From an uncultured Christensenella sp. (GTDB lineage: Bacteria; Bacillota; Clostridia; Christensenellales; Borkfalkiaceae), in contig CAJUEO010000003.1 of assembly GCA_910585685.1 (NCBI GenBank), forward strand, positions 1 to 64,000: 64,000 bases of DNA. The letters run 5' to 3'. The notes under the pieces are model-generated. The model was not told the DNA's origin. It worked only from the letters and a program-made list of their open reading frames with translations, and did not search any database. The position numbers and the translations under genes are program-made. Positions 31,763 through 40,970 of the stretch are shown piece by piece (within the stretch, counting starts at the first letter, position 1; each line of letters starts with the position of its first letter).

Positions 31763-33010
31763 ATGGCGTTTAACGTAACACAGTTAGAAGGCAACGAAAT
31801 TGTCGACGATTATATAAAAACTCCCGTGCAGGGCGGCAGGTGGGGGGATACCTGGGGCGTGTTCAAGGCTAACTTGGGCAAGCTTGTGCTTATAAACATT
31901 TTTGTGCTTATAACCTTTGTGCCCGGCATTGTCGCGCTGTTTTATCGCGGCTACTATATTGCACAACTCGGGTTGACCTATCCCTTTAACCCCAGCGTAA
32001 TTTATCCGCTCTATCCCGACGTGCGCGGACTTACCGAAAGAATGTATCTTTCCACGGATATCGTCTTTTATGCGCTGCTAATTGCTTCGGGGCTTGTTGC
32101 ATCTCTCGGGCTTTCAGGCGCGGCGTATTCCATAAGAAAGCTTGTTTCAACGCACGGTGACTTTACTTTTAAAACGTTTTTCCACGGAATAAAGGTCGGA
32201 TATTTAAAGACGTTAATTGCCGTAACCTGCGTGGCTATCACGCTGTACGGCACGCTGCTTTGTTATGATTGGATGAACCTCGTACTTGCCGAGGGCGGAA
32301 ACGCCGCAGGAGCGATAACTGCGTTTGTGTTTGCAGTCATAGCCGCAACGTTTATATGTATTTACTGCGGCTGGCTGTTTGCCGTCGGCAACGCATACCG
32401 CATAAAAATTACTCAAATCTTCAAGTACGCGTTTTTGTTTATGGTAAAAACGCCGCTTCAGACCGTCATAATGTCGGCGTTCACGCTCGTTCCCATCTGG
32501 ATTTTTATGATAGGCGGCTTTATGCAGTTTGTCGCGTATGTGCTGTTTATTCTTCTGGGTTTCTCGTTTATGCTTATAAGCTGGACAACCTTTGCGCAGT
32601 GGGTGTTCGACCTTTATATCGAGCCGAGCGCAAAGCCCGTTGAAAAGGAAAGACCGCAAAAGAGCGAAAAAGAGCTTGCGATTGACAAGGAAGAGGCTGA
32701 AAAACGCCGCGTGCGCGAGCTTCTTGCCGCAGGCAGAAGCGAGCTTATAGCCCGTCCCATTAAACCCATTGACGCAAAGTGCACAATTTCCGTACTCGGT
32801 GAAACCTTCAATCGCGCGGATTTGTCGATTTTAAGCGACGGAAAAAGCAAGCTTGCCGCCGACGTGCTTGCGTATGAGGACGCGCACAAGGGAGAAGCTT
32901 CATATACGGAGTATAATCGTCTGTTTGCCGACAGAGAAAAGGCGTTGCCCTCGTCCAACGGCAAAAAGGGCGGAAAAAAGAAAGTAAGTTCGGATAATTT
33001 ATTGCGATGA
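31763..33010 (+). CDS. DUF624 (YesL-like) membrane protein with cytoplasmic C-terminal extension
   Basis: 415 residues. After a polar 30-residue lead, about six membrane helices (roughly 38-60, 95-118, 145-165, 180-205, 225-245, 250-278) form a YesL/DUF624-like core, a family found in Firmicutes near sugar-uptake genes. The last 130 residues are charged, Lys/Glu-rich and partly basic, and are not typical of YesL. No sugar transporter is nearby. Its stop overlaps the next start (ATGA), so it is coupled to the methyltransferase gene. Confidence 0.7.
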   Translation: MAFNVTQLEGNEIVDDYIKTPVQGGRWGDTWGVFKANLGKLVLINIFVLITFVPGIVALFYRGYYIAQLGLTYPFNPSVIYPLYPDVRGLTERMYLSTDIVFYALLIASGLVASLGLSGAAYSIRKLVSTHGDFTFKTFFHGIKVGYLKTLIAVTCVAITLYGTLLCYDWMNLVLAEGGNAAGAITAFVFAVIAATFICIYCGWLFAVGNAYRIKITQIFKYAFLFMVKTPLQTVIMSAFTLVPIWIFMIGGFMQFVAYVLFILLGFSFMLISWTTFAQWVFDLYIEPSAKPVEKERPQKSEKELAIDKEEAEKRRVRELLAAGRSELIARPIKPIDAKCTISVLGETFNRADLSILSDGKSKLAADVLAYEDAHKGEASYTEYNRLFADREKALPSSNGKKGGKKKVSSDNLLR

Positions 33011-33735
33011 AAAGACCGTATTCCGCTTTGGGCGGTGCTTTTGAATACCTTAACAACGACTGCGGCTATGAAAAATGGTCGCAGTATTTAATTGAAAAGC
33101 TCGAGCTTCTCGGCTGTAAACGCGGCGCAAGGGGCGCGGATATCGGCTGTGGCAACGGCTATTTTACCCGTGCGTTTAAAAGATACGGTTTTGACGTTTT
33201 GGGTATGGACATATCCCCCGAAATGCTGTCGCGTGCGTGCGAGCTTTCGGCGGAAGAGGGAATAAGAGTTGAATTTTTACTTGGAGATATAACCAAACTA
33301 AACTTAAACTTCAAGTGCGATTTTATTACCGCCGTCAACGACTGTTTAAATTATGTTCCGCAAAGCGCCGTGGCGCAGACCTTTAAAAAAATAAATAAAA
33401 ACTTAAAAAAAGGCGGCGCGTTTATTTTCGACATAAGTTCGGAGTATAAGCTCAAAGAAATAATAGGCAGCAATCTTTTTGCCGAGGACAGGGGAGACGT
33501 TGCATATATGTGGTTCAATAACTTCAAGGGTGACTGCGTGGATATGGACATAACATTATTTTCGCGCCGTGCCGACGGACTGTACGAGCGGTCGGACGAG
33601 GCGCAAACGCAGTATTGCCACAGTGAAAGCGACGTTTTAACGGCTTTGAAAGAAGCCGGCTTCGACGCGACTTGCGAGGGGCACCTCGGAGAGGACAGAC
33701 GGGAAAGAATTAATTTTATTTGCAGGAAGTTATGA
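33007..33735 (+). CDS. class I SAM-dependent methyltransferase
   Basis: 242 residues. Motif I is GADIGCGNGYFTR (about 44-56), followed by a Rossmann-fold DISPEML acidic loop. The second half carries the AFIFDIS strand 4 region. It belongs to the broad YjhP/UbiE-like methyltransferase group, and the substrate is unknown. Start and stop both overlap neighbours (ATGA at each end), so it sits in an operon between the DUF624 protein and Hsp33. Confidence 0.8.
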   Translation: MKRPYSALGGAFEYLNNDCGYEKWSQYLIEKLELLGCKRGARGADIGCGNGYFTRAFKRYGFDVLGMDISPEMLSRACELSAEEGIRVEFLLGDITKLNLNFKCDFITAVNDCLNYVPQSAVAQTFKKINKNLKKGGAFIFDISSEYKLKEIIGSNLFAEDRGDVAYMWFNNFKGDCVDMDITLFSRRADGLYERSDEAQTQYCHSESDVLTALKEAGFDATCEGHLGEDRRERINFICRKL

Positions 33736-34556
33736 ATAAACTATACAAATCGCTAATCTATGACAAGCAAGTGTCGTTATCCGTGCTCGAAACTACCGAG
33801 CTTGTAAACGACGCCATTAAAACGCACGGGCTTGACGACAAATCCGCCGAGCTTTTGGGCGGACTTTTGACGGCGTGCGCCTATATGGCAGGCTGCCTTA
33901 AAAGCGAGCGCGGTGCTGTTTCCATAACAATAAAATCGGGGGACGAAAGCGCTACCGTCAGCGTTTCGGGAGATATAAACGGAAATATCCGCGGCTATAT
34001 CGACGGCGGAGAAAACGGGCTCAAGGGCGGCACAATGACCGTAGTCAAAGAGGACGGCTTGTTTAGACCGTTTGTCGGCACCTGTCAATTAAAGTGCGAC
34101 GACGTTGCCGAAAATCTTATGCAGTATTTCCACATAAGCGAGCAGGTGCCCACGGCGGTGGCAATAGGCGTAAGGGTCAAGGGCGGCGTTTGTTCGGTTG
34201 CTGGCGGCGTAGTTATGCAGCTTTTGCCCGGCACAAGCGAAGAAAATATGGACAGAGCCGAAAACCAAATGCAGCATTTTGTCGACGTTGCGACAGTGTT
34301 GGAAAATTTCGGCGCAACGGGAATTATGCGCGAATTTTTTGCGGACGAAACTTGCGAAAAGAGCGTATATCTCACTTCCCCCGCATATAAATGTAACTGT
34401 TCGCGCAAAAAAATAGAGGGGGTTTTGCTGTCCTTGGGGGAGGCGGAACTCTTCAACATAATTGCGGAGCAGGGCAAAGTCAGTGTGCATTGCCACTACT
34501 GCAATACCGATTACGATTTTTACGACAAAGATATCAGGGAGCTTTTGAAAAAGTAA
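33732..34556 (+). CDS. hslO: redox-regulated chaperone Hsp33
   Basis: 274 residues from the ATG at 33732, overlapping the previous stop. Hsp33 is a cytosolic holdase activated by oxidation. The C-terminal zinc site is intact with CNC (CxC) at about 232-234 and CHYC (CxxC) at about 262-265, as in active members. The N-terminal domain (GLLTACAYMAGCLKSERG...IRGYIDGG) matches the family. It is the third gene in the coupled chain and is followed three bases later by a TPR protein gene. Confidence 0.93.
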   Translation: MNKLYKSLIYDKQVSLSVLETTELVNDAIKTHGLDDKSAELLGGLLTACAYMAGCLKSERGAVSITIKSGDESATVSVSGDINGNIRGYIDGGENGLKGGTMTVVKEDGLFRPFVGTCQLKCDDVAENLMQYFHISEQVPTAVAIGVRVKGGVCSVAGGVVMQLLPGTSEENMDRAENQMQHFVDVATVLENFGATGIMREFFADETCEKSVYLTSPAYKCNCSRKKIEGVLLSLGEAELFNIIAEQGKVSVHCHYCNTDYDFYDKDIRELLKK

Positions 34557-34559
34557 TTT

Positions 34560-36224
34560 ATGGCAAAGATTTTGGGAATGGACTTCTCCGACGACAGATT
34601 GATTTCGATAGCCGCGGATTTGGTCGATAACCACAACTATATAGGCGCGTTGAAAATGCTCAATAAAAACGCCGGACTTTCGGGCAACGACGAGGACTCG
34701 CTTATGCTGTATGCCGAAATTTTCGACGATATGGGCTTGTACGAAAAGAGCATAAACGGCTGGTTCAAGTATATGGATATTTCCGACTTGATAGATATAG
34801 CCGAGTGCTACGAGGGGCTGGCTACCTGCTATATGAACCTCGGCAACGAGCATTTTGCGGCATATTATTACAATAAATTGCTTATGGAAACGGACGATAT
34901 GGACGCCGACACGCGCGAGGATATACTTCGCGGCTTTCTTTCCGATGGGGGAAATTGCCTTAAATTTGCGTATCCGCCTGCTATTGCGGACTGTTCCGAA
35001 ATTTTCAAGAGCGGTATAGGGTATATGAAGGAGGGTGAGTTCGAGCTTGCCTGTGAGGAATTTGAAAAAGTGCACGAGGAAAACCCGAAGTTTGCCTCGG
35101 CAAGAAATTACATTGCAATGTGCAAAATTATTTCGGACAAGACCGAGGAAGCCGAGCAGGAGTGCCTTGCAATTTTAAAGAGAAAGCCAAACGACGTTCA
35201 GGCGTTGACTACGCTTGCGGCAGTCAAAACCGAACAGCAAAAAGCCGACGAGGCGCTAAATCTTGCAAACAAGCTTTTAAGCTTAAATACGACCGACAGC
35301 GACGATATCTACAAAATAGCCACGGTGTGCTGCGAAAATAAGCTGCACAAGCAGGCTTACGATATGTTTTGCAGGCTTGGAGAAGAGTACGATTTCGATT
35401 TAAACGTGCTGTATTTCAAGGCAATTTCGGCGTTCAACGCAAAAATGTATGACGAAAGCTTTGCGGCGTTCGATAAGCTTGTTACCGTATTCCCCGAGTC
35501 GGTTACGGGAGAGTACTATTATAAGACGGCGCGAAAGCTGCGCGAAAAAGGTGAATGGGAAGAGCTGGGGTATTTTTACCGTCTGCCGACCGAGCTTAGG
35601 GAATCCTCCCTTAAAGTGCTTGCCGCAAGCGCAAAGCTGCCGCAAAAGTACGCTAAAAAGCTTTCGTCGCAGGTTGATTTAAGCTCGTGCATACTGTGGA
35701 CGTTTGACGAGTGCGAGGGCAAGGGCGGAGGAGATTTGCAGCTTCTTGCGGCGCAGGTTGCCGTCGCGTGCGGCAAAGACGAAATCGTGCGAGATATTTT
35801 GTTGAACGCGTTTATCGACGGCAGGCTGAAAATGGAAATGCTGTCGCTAATAGCCGAGCGAAACGTTTTCGATTGCTTCGGCGTGGTTATTTGCAACGTT
35901 TACAGGCGCGTTTCTACGCAGGCGCTCGATTTGGGAAGGGCTAAGAGAAAGATGTTTATAGAGGCATATGCGCATTTGTTCGCGCACTTTGCCATACTCG
36001 ACGACGACTATTCCCTGACATTTGCAACTGCTTGCGAAGAGCTGTACGCGCGCCTTGAAAGCGAGGGCAGACTTGGAGACGTAAAAAATACGGAAGCGCT
36101 GTGCGCGGCAATATATCAACTTTCCGAAGTGCGCGCCGCCGACGTCGACGGGGAAAAGATTTATTCGTTTTTCCAGACAAGTAAGTCCGCTGTCGATAAA
36201 ATTTTATACAATAGACGAGGTTAG
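34560..36224 (+). CDS. TPR-repeat protein
   Basis: 554 residues with no signal peptide or membrane helix. The first 400 residues are made of repeated helical hairpins with TPR character (SLMLYAEIFDDMGLYEKSI, YEGLATCYMNLGNEHFAAYYY, ARNYIAMCKIISDKTEEAEQE, FKAISAFNAKMYDESFAAF). The rest is also all-helical, less regular. It is probably a cytoplasmic scaffold or adapter. It follows hslO by three bases and precedes another helical-repeat gene by one base, so all belong to the same transcript. Confidence 0.8.
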   Translation: MAKILGMDFSDDRLISIAADLVDNHNYIGALKMLNKNAGLSGNDEDSLMLYAEIFDDMGLYEKSINGWFKYMDISDLIDIAECYEGLATCYMNLGNEHFAAYYYNKLLMETDDMDADTREDILRGFLSDGGNCLKFAYPPAIADCSEIFKSGIGYMKEGEFELACEEFEKVHEENPKFASARNYIAMCKIISDKTEEAEQECLAILKRKPNDVQALTTLAAVKTEQQKADEALNLANKLLSLNTTDSDDIYKIATVCCENKLHKQAYDMFCRLGEEYDFDLNVLYFKAISAFNAKMYDESFAAFDKLVTVFPESVTGEYYYKTARKLREKGEWEELGYFYRLPTELRESSLKVLAASAKLPQKYAKKLSSQVDLSSCILWTFDECEGKGGGDLQLLAAQVAVACGKDEIVRDILLNAFIDGRLKMEMLSLIAERNVFDCFGVVICNVYRRVSTQALDLGRAKRKMFIEAYAHLFAHFAILDDDYSLTFATACEELYARLESEGRLGDVKNTEALCAAIYQLSEVRAADVDGEKIYSFFQTSKSAVDKILYNRRG

Positions 36225-36225
36225 A

Positions 36226-37020
36226 ATGAAACTGTACGACTTCGACGGTATGTTCGACGAAAAACTTTCGGCACATATTGCCAAAAATTCGGGCAAGCTG
36301 AAAGAGAGCGAGTGGGAGGACAAAATTCCCGAGCTATATAAAAAATTCGGCAATACGGTAATTAAATCCATAGGTAAAACGCCGAGGGAGTTTTACGCGT
36401 CTTTCAGTGACGTCGAGCTTATAAAATGCCTGCGCGCACACTTAAAACAGGAAGTGCCCGTTTCGGGGTTTCTTAGCGCGGAAATAGAGGAGCGCGGCAT
36501 TGAAAAACAGCTTTTGCCGCTTCTCGACGGAAGCGCGGCGGAATGCGAGTACGCTATGACCGTGTTCGGCGCTGCGGAGTGCGCAATTGAAAAGTATATG
36601 AATTTGCTTTTGACTTCGAGCGATAACGATATAAAGGACAAGTGCTTGGAGTATCTGGTCGAAAATGCGGACGCGGCAGCAAAATACGCGCTGGAAAATT
36701 ATAAAAACGGCGTTGAGAAACCGCTTATGGTTGAAATTTTGTCAAAAGTAAACAAGCTTAAAAGCGACGAAATTTTCGATATTTTAATTAAGGAATTGAA
36801 ATGCGACTTTGAAAATCTGCCTCTGCACATAGGGCATATCGTCAGTTACGGTGACGACAGGGCGCTAAAATATCTGTCGGAAAAGATTGACGAGGAGGGG
36901 ATTTCGTATCTGGATTTCCGCGAGTTGAAGTTTGCTATCGAGGCGCTCGGCGGAGAGTATTTTAAGCAACGCGATTTTTCCGACGACCCGTTGTATAAAC
37001 TTATAAAGCCTCAGGGCTGA
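36226..37020 (+). CDS. hypothetical helical-repeat protein
   Basis: 264 residues, cytoplasmic and largely helical, with HEAT-like pairs in the middle (KCLEYLVENADAAAKYALENYKNG, VEILSKVNKLKSDEIFDILIKEL). I do not recognise a family. It begins one base after the TPR protein stop and ends at a terminator hairpin, so it is the last gene of the DUF624-methyltransferase-Hsp33-TPR operon. Function unknown. Confidence 0.75.
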   Translation: MKLYDFDGMFDEKLSAHIAKNSGKLKESEWEDKIPELYKKFGNTVIKSIGKTPREFYASFSDVELIKCLRAHLKQEVPVSGFLSAEIEERGIEKQLLPLLDGSAAECEYAMTVFGAAECAIEKYMNLLLTSSDNDIKDKCLEYLVENADAAAKYALENYKNGVEKPLMVEILSKVNKLKSDEIFDILIKELKCDFENLPLHIGHIVSYGDDRALKYLSEKIDEEGISYLDFRELKFAIEALGGEYFKQRDFSDDPLYKLIKPQG

Positions 37021-37025
37021 AAATT

Positions 37026-37049
37026 GCGGCGTTTTTGCGCCGCTTTTTT
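37026..37049 (+). terminator. intrinsic terminator
   Basis: GCGGCG (37026-37031) with CGCCGC (37038-37043), then TTTTTT. Confidence 0.85.
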
Positions 37050-37099
37050 ATTGGTTTAAAAATTTTCGAATATGTCAAGAATATAGTCGGAGGTAATTT

Positions 37100-37288
37100 A
37101 TGCAAGAAGTAACTTCGAAGGAACTTGAACTCATTTCCGACGCATTGACGGCGGAAGCGCTTATCTGCAAAAAGACGAGGGCGTATTCAAAGACGCTTAC
37201 CGACGTCGAGCTGGCAAGCTGTATGTCTAAAATAGCAGACGAGCACGAACAGCGCTATAACGCGCTTTTGGGACTTATAGGGGGTTAA
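37100..37288 (+). CDS. small CotF-like spore coat protein
   Basis: 62 residues, helical, ferritin-like, with a CGGAGG ribosome binding site. It resembles the N-terminal part of CotF/CoaT-type coat proteins: SDALTAEALICKKTRAYSKTLTDVELASCMSKIADEHEQRYN. It is three bases upstream of a second CotF-like gene. Together they correspond to two helices pairs of the fold. Expected in the mother cell; the call is by resemblance. Confidence 0.6.
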   Translation: MQEVTSKELELISDALTAEALICKKTRAYSKTLTDVELASCMSKIADEHEQRYNALLGLIGG

Positions 37289-37291
37289 ACA

Positions 37292-37585
37292 ATGAAACTT
37301 ACAAAGAGCGATTGCACGTTGAACGAAAAGGACGCGCTTTTGGATATTCTCGAAAGCGAAAAACAGCTTATGTCGGTATATACCACCGCGCTTTTCGAGG
37401 GCAGCACCAAGGCAATAAGAAAAAGTTTTTCCACAAACCTTTTGGGCGTAGCCGAAAACCAATATCTTGTATATACGCAAATGCAGTCACGCGGATATTA
37501 CGAGCCCAAGCCGGCAAATAAAAACCTGATTGACGAAGCTAACCAGACTTTCAAACAGCAGAAAAAGTGTCTTAAAGCACAGTAG
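37292..37585 (+). CDS. CotF-family spore coat protein
   Basis: 97 residues. A helical protein with LLDILESEKQLMSVYTTALFEGSTKAIRKSFSTNLL and the C-terminal QMQSRGYYEPKPA motif typical of CotF-family coat proteins. Coupled to the preceding CotF-like gene by a three-base gap. A terminator follows at 37605. Mother-cell expression is probable. Confidence 0.75.
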   Translation: MKLTKSDCTLNEKDALLDILESEKQLMSVYTTALFEGSTKAIRKSFSTNLLGVAENQYLVYTQMQSRGYYEPKPANKNLIDEANQTFKQQKKCLKAQ

Positions 37586-37604
37586 TTAAATATTATAAAG
37601 TGAA

Positions 37605-37631
37605 AAACGGGCGGTAAACGTCCGTTTTTTT
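37605..37631 (+). terminator. intrinsic terminator
   Basis: AAACGGGCG (37605-37613) with CGTCCGTTT (37619-37627), one G-T pair, then a T-run. Confidence 0.85.
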
Positions 37632-37696
37632 GTATAACAAAAATTTACTTTCACATACTGTTTTTACGGCATTAATTGCCATATACAGGAGTTTTT

Positions 37697-38242
37697 ATGA
37701 AAGCTACGGGAATTGTAAGAAGAATAGACGAACTCGGCAGAGTCGTAATCCCCAAAGAAATAAGAAGTACGCTTAGGTTAAAGTCGGGTGACCCGTTGGA
37801 AATATTTACCGACCGTGACGAGCTTATGCTCAAAAAATATTCACCCATTGCTTCTCTTGAAAAGTTTTCGGAGGGAACTGCCAAGTCCCTTTCCGATTTG
37901 TCGGGACACGTTGCGGTAATCTGCGACACCGACGGCGTTTTGCACGCTTCGGGCAGAGGTCAGCGCGAGTTCGACGGTAAAACCCTATCCGAAAATATGG
38001 AAAAAATTCTGCGCGACAGAAAAAGTTATATAGCAAACCTTTCGGAGGGCGGTGACGTCGTGCCCATTTACGCAGGGCAAAATTCCTCGCTTACTGCGCA
38101 AATAATAGTGCCCATAGTCTGCAACGGGGACTGCCTTGGCGCGGTTGCGCTTATATCTATGGAGCAGGGCGCGAAAATAGAGCCGGCGGCGTGCAAGCTT
38201 GCTCAACTTTCGGCAAATATTTTAGCGGGTCAGTTCGAGTAA
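37697..38242 (+). CDS. spoVT: stage V sporulation regulator SpoVT
   Basis: 181 residues from the ATG at 37697 (CAGGAG ribosome binding site). The N-terminus (MKATGIVRRIDELGRVVIPKEI, AbrB swapped-hairpin DNA-binding domain) is nearly that of SpoVT, and a GAF-like C-terminal domain (about 60-178) follows. SpoVT modulates forespore genes after sigma-G. A short inverted repeat GGCA-N5-TGCC lies just upstream (about 37668-37680) and could be an autoregulatory site. It is followed directly by spoVB and mazG, the same order as in Bacillus (spoVT-yabM-yabN). Confidence 0.93.
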   Translation: MKATGIVRRIDELGRVVIPKEIRSTLRLKSGDPLEIFTDRDELMLKKYSPIASLEKFSEGTAKSLSDLSGHVAVICDTDGVLHASGRGQREFDGKTLSENMEKILRDRKSYIANLSEGGDVVPIYAGQNSSLTAQIIVPIVCNGDCLGAVALISMEQGAKIEPAACKLAQLSANILAGQFE

Positions 38243-39619
38243 ATGCAAAAGGCAAAGAGAACGGGACAGTCGTTCTTGACGGGCGCAATAATAATTTCGC
38301 TCGGCGGCTTCATATCAAAAGTTTTGGGCGCGCTTTACCGTATTCCCTTAACCAATATTTTGCACGCCGAGGGAATGGGGATATACCAAATGGTCTATCC
38401 TCTTTATTGTATTTTGCTTACCGTTTCCGCCTCGGGCATACCCACGGGCGTTGCGCGGCTGATTTCCTCGGGCAAGGGAACGGGTGCGGAACGTCAGGCG
38501 TTCAGGCTTTACGGCGCGATAGGCGTCATAGGCACGCTTATAATGTATATGCTTGCCGAACCTCTCGCTTCAATTCAGGGAGAGGCGGCAATTTCGCTGT
38601 GCTGTAAGCTTTTGTGCCCGTCGGTATTTTTTGTGTCCGTACTGTCGATAGTCCGCGGCTATTTTCAGGGCAAGGGAAATATGTTGCCCACAGCCACAAC
38701 CGAAATTTTGGAACAGCTTATAAAAGTCGGCGTGGGCGTCGCTCTGTCGTATATCTTCCGCGACAATATGCCCATAGCGGTTGCTTCGACTCTTTTAGCG
38801 GTGACGGTAAGCGAGGTTCTTTCGACCGCTATCGCACTCGTTTGGTATAAGAAGAGAAAGTCGAAGCTTCCCCTATACGCTATTCCGTCGGTACCCGTAA
38901 AAAGCATTTTACGCTTTACCGTGCCGCTCACGCTTACCGCGATAGCTTTGCCTGTTTCTCAGCTTGCCGAAAGCATAATTGCCGTAAGGCTTTTGAAGGC
39001 GGCAAGCGAAAACGCAACTTCGCTGTACGGCATATTTTCGGGCTGCGCCATTACTATTATAAATTTACCCGTGTCTGTAACCTACGGTCTTGCCGCGGCT
39101 TCGGTGCCGCAGATATCTCCGCTTGCCGAGTCGGGAAATTTACAGGGGGCAAAGAAAAAAGCGTTCAAGTCCCTTTTGATAACTTTGGCGGTATCCCTGC
39201 CGTCGGCGGTCGCGCTGTACTTTTTGGCGCCGCTTGCGGCTAAACTTATATTCGGTTCGTTGACGGGTGAGGAGAGGGAGCTGCTTGTAACTTTAATCCG
39301 TATTCTTGCGGTATCGTCGGTTACGCAGTCCCTTGTTCAAACTTCGTCCGCCTGCCTTACCGCGCTGGGAAGCCCCGTAAAGAGCACAGTTACGCAGTGG
39401 TTTACGGCTATTTTGCGCGTGGGACTGTGCGCCGCGCTTATAAAATTTACTCCGCTTTCGATAAGCGGCGCGGCTTGGGCTGCCAACTGCGCATATTTTG
39501 TTGCAATGCTCATGAATTTTTGGTATATTATTAATGTAAAAAATAAAGAGGGCAACGCAAATGAAAATAACGCTGATAGGATTGGGAATGTGCGAGGGAG
39601 ACTTAACCCTGCGCGCTAA
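38243..39619 (+). CDS. spoVB: SpoVB-like MATE/MurJ-type flippase
   Basis: 458 residues with about twelve to fourteen membrane helices, a MOP-superfamily flippase. The N-terminal FLTGAIIISLGGFISKVLGALYRIPLTNIL and the RGYFQGKGNMLPTATTEILEQ loop are typical of SpoVB/YabM-type proteins needed for spore cortex synthesis. It starts directly after the spoVT stop. Its last 59 bases overlap the mazG start, an unusually long overlap. Confidence 0.88.
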   Translation: MQKAKRTGQSFLTGAIIISLGGFISKVLGALYRIPLTNILHAEGMGIYQMVYPLYCILLTVSASGIPTGVARLISSGKGTGAERQAFRLYGAIGVIGTLIMYMLAEPLASIQGEAAISLCCKLLCPSVFFVSVLSIVRGYFQGKGNMLPTATTEILEQLIKVGVGVALSYIFRDNMPIAVASTLLAVTVSEVLSTAIALVWYKKRKSKLPLYAIPSVPVKSILRFTVPLTLTAIALPVSQLAESIIAVRLLKAASENATSLYGIFSGCAITIINLPVSVTYGLAAASVPQISPLAESGNLQGAKKKAFKSLLITLAVSLPSAVALYFLAPLAAKLIFGSLTGEERELLVTLIRILAVSSVTQSLVQTSSACLTALGSPVKSTVTQWFTAILRVGLCAALIKFTPLSISGAAWAANCAYFVAMLMNFWYIINVKNKEGNANENNADRIGNVRGRLNPAR

Positions 39620-40967
39620 GTCTGCGCTTGATGACGCAACTAAAATTATTGCGCGTACGGCAAACTCGGACAGCTTTAAAAGTTTAAAGGGCTATGAGGT
39701 TGAAACGCTGGACTGCATATTTGAAAAATGCAGAAATTTCGACACTTTAAACGCTAAGCTTGCCTCCGCGGTATTGAAGGCGGCAAAGCAAGAGGACGTC
39801 TGTTACTGTGTCGACGGCGGAGTGTGTGAGGACGAGGCGTGTAAAATTATTCTTTCAAAGCACCGCGACTGCGTAGTTTACGACACGGTTAGCAAGGCGG
39901 CGCACGCCTATTCCGCGGCAAAACTGACGTCGTGCGGAGTTGTGAATATTTCGGCTTACTCGGTGGACGAGCTGAAAAGCTGTGCCGCCGTGTGCGTGTA
40001 CGACGTTGACTGCGACTTGATTGCAGGGGAAGTAAAGCAAAAGCTTTCCTATCTGTTCGGGGAAGAAAAGGAGTGCGTGTTTATCCGCGGAACGCATAAA
40101 AAAATTATAAAGATTTACGAGCTTGACAGACAAAAGGATTATGACGCAACCTGTGCCGTAGCTGTGCAGGAGAGTGAATTTCTCAAAAAAGACAGGTACG
40201 ATTATGCCGATTTGCTGCACATGTTGGAGCTGCTTCGCGCGCCCGACGGTTGCCCGTGGGACAGAGTTCAGACCCCTGAAAGCATTAAGGGAAATATGAT
40301 TGAAGAGGCGTACGAGCTGGTTGACGCAATCGAGCGCGCCGACGCGGACGGGATAGAGGAGGAAACGGGTGACGTGTTGATGCAGGCTGCGTTTCACTCG
40401 GTACTTCAAAGCGAGCGCGGCTGTTTTACGGGCGGTGACGCGCTTACGCGAGTGGTCAAAAAGCTTATTTTCAGGCACTCGCATATATTTGGCGGAGATA
40501 AGGCGGCAAGCGAAAGCGAGGCGCTTGGCGTATGGGAGAACAATAAAAAAATAGAAAAGGGTATGTCGTCTTTTTCTCAAACGGTGCTTGCCGTGCCAAA
40601 AAATTTCCCTTCCTGTATGTATGCGCAAAAGGTGCAAAAGCGCGCCTCTAAGTCGGGCATGGATTTTACTTGTCCGGAGGAAGCGGCAAAAAAACTTGCG
40701 GAAGAGGTAGAGGAGTTGCTTTGCGCGCTCAAACAAAGCGACGGCGCGGCGGTTTGCGACGAGGCGGGGGACGTGCTGTTTTCGGCAGTCAACGTTTGCA
40801 GGCTTTCGGGCGCAGACAGCGAAAACGCGCTTCGCGCTTCTGCATTGAAGTTTGCGGCGCGGTTTGTCGAGTGCGAAAAGCTAATTGCAGCGGACGGCAG
40901 AGAGATGACAAGCTTGTACCCTTCAGAGCTCGATAAATATTGGGAAAAGGCAAAGCGCAACGTTTAA
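39561..40967 (+). CDS. tetrapyrrole methylase-like / MazG nucleotide pyrophosphohydrolase fusion
   Basis: 468 residues, YabN-type architecture. The N-terminal 200 residues are a tetrapyrrole (corrin/porphyrin) methylase-like domain starting MKITLIGLGMCEGDLTL. Two MazG domains follow: CPWDRVQTPESIKGNMIEEAYELVDAI...EETGDVLMQAAFH and EEAAKKLAEEVEELLCAL...DEAGDVLFSA. They hydrolyse nucleoside triphosphates such as non-canonical dNTPs. It is in the conserved spoVT-spoVB-yabN order and is followed four bases later by dus. Confidence 0.9.
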   Translation: MKITLIGLGMCEGDLTLRAKSALDDATKIIARTANSDSFKSLKGYEVETLDCIFEKCRNFDTLNAKLASAVLKAAKQEDVCYCVDGGVCEDEACKIILSKHRDCVVYDTVSKAAHAYSAAKLTSCGVVNISAYSVDELKSCAAVCVYDVDCDLIAGEVKQKLSYLFGEEKECVFIRGTHKKIIKIYELDRQKDYDATCAVAVQESEFLKKDRYDYADLLHMLELLRAPDGCPWDRVQTPESIKGNMIEEAYELVDAIERADADGIEEETGDVLMQAAFHSVLQSERGCFTGGDALTRVVKKLIFRHSHIFGGDKAASESEALGVWENNKKIEKGMSSFSQTVLAVPKNFPSCMYAQKVQKRASKSGMDFTCPEEAAKKLAEEVEELLCALKQSDGAAVCDEAGDVLFSAVNVCRLSGADSENALRASALKFAARFVECEKLIAADGREMTSLYPSELDKYWEKAKRNV

Positions 40968-40970
40968 ATT

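Noticed and set aside
34089..35075. A 328-codon minus-strand frame across hslO and the TPR gene
   Set aside because: It is an antisense shadow of two well-supported plus-strand genes; no start signals.
37100..37585. Two CotF-like genes as a broken single gene
   Set aside because: Each has its own start and a plausible length, with a normal three-base gap; no frameshift sign.
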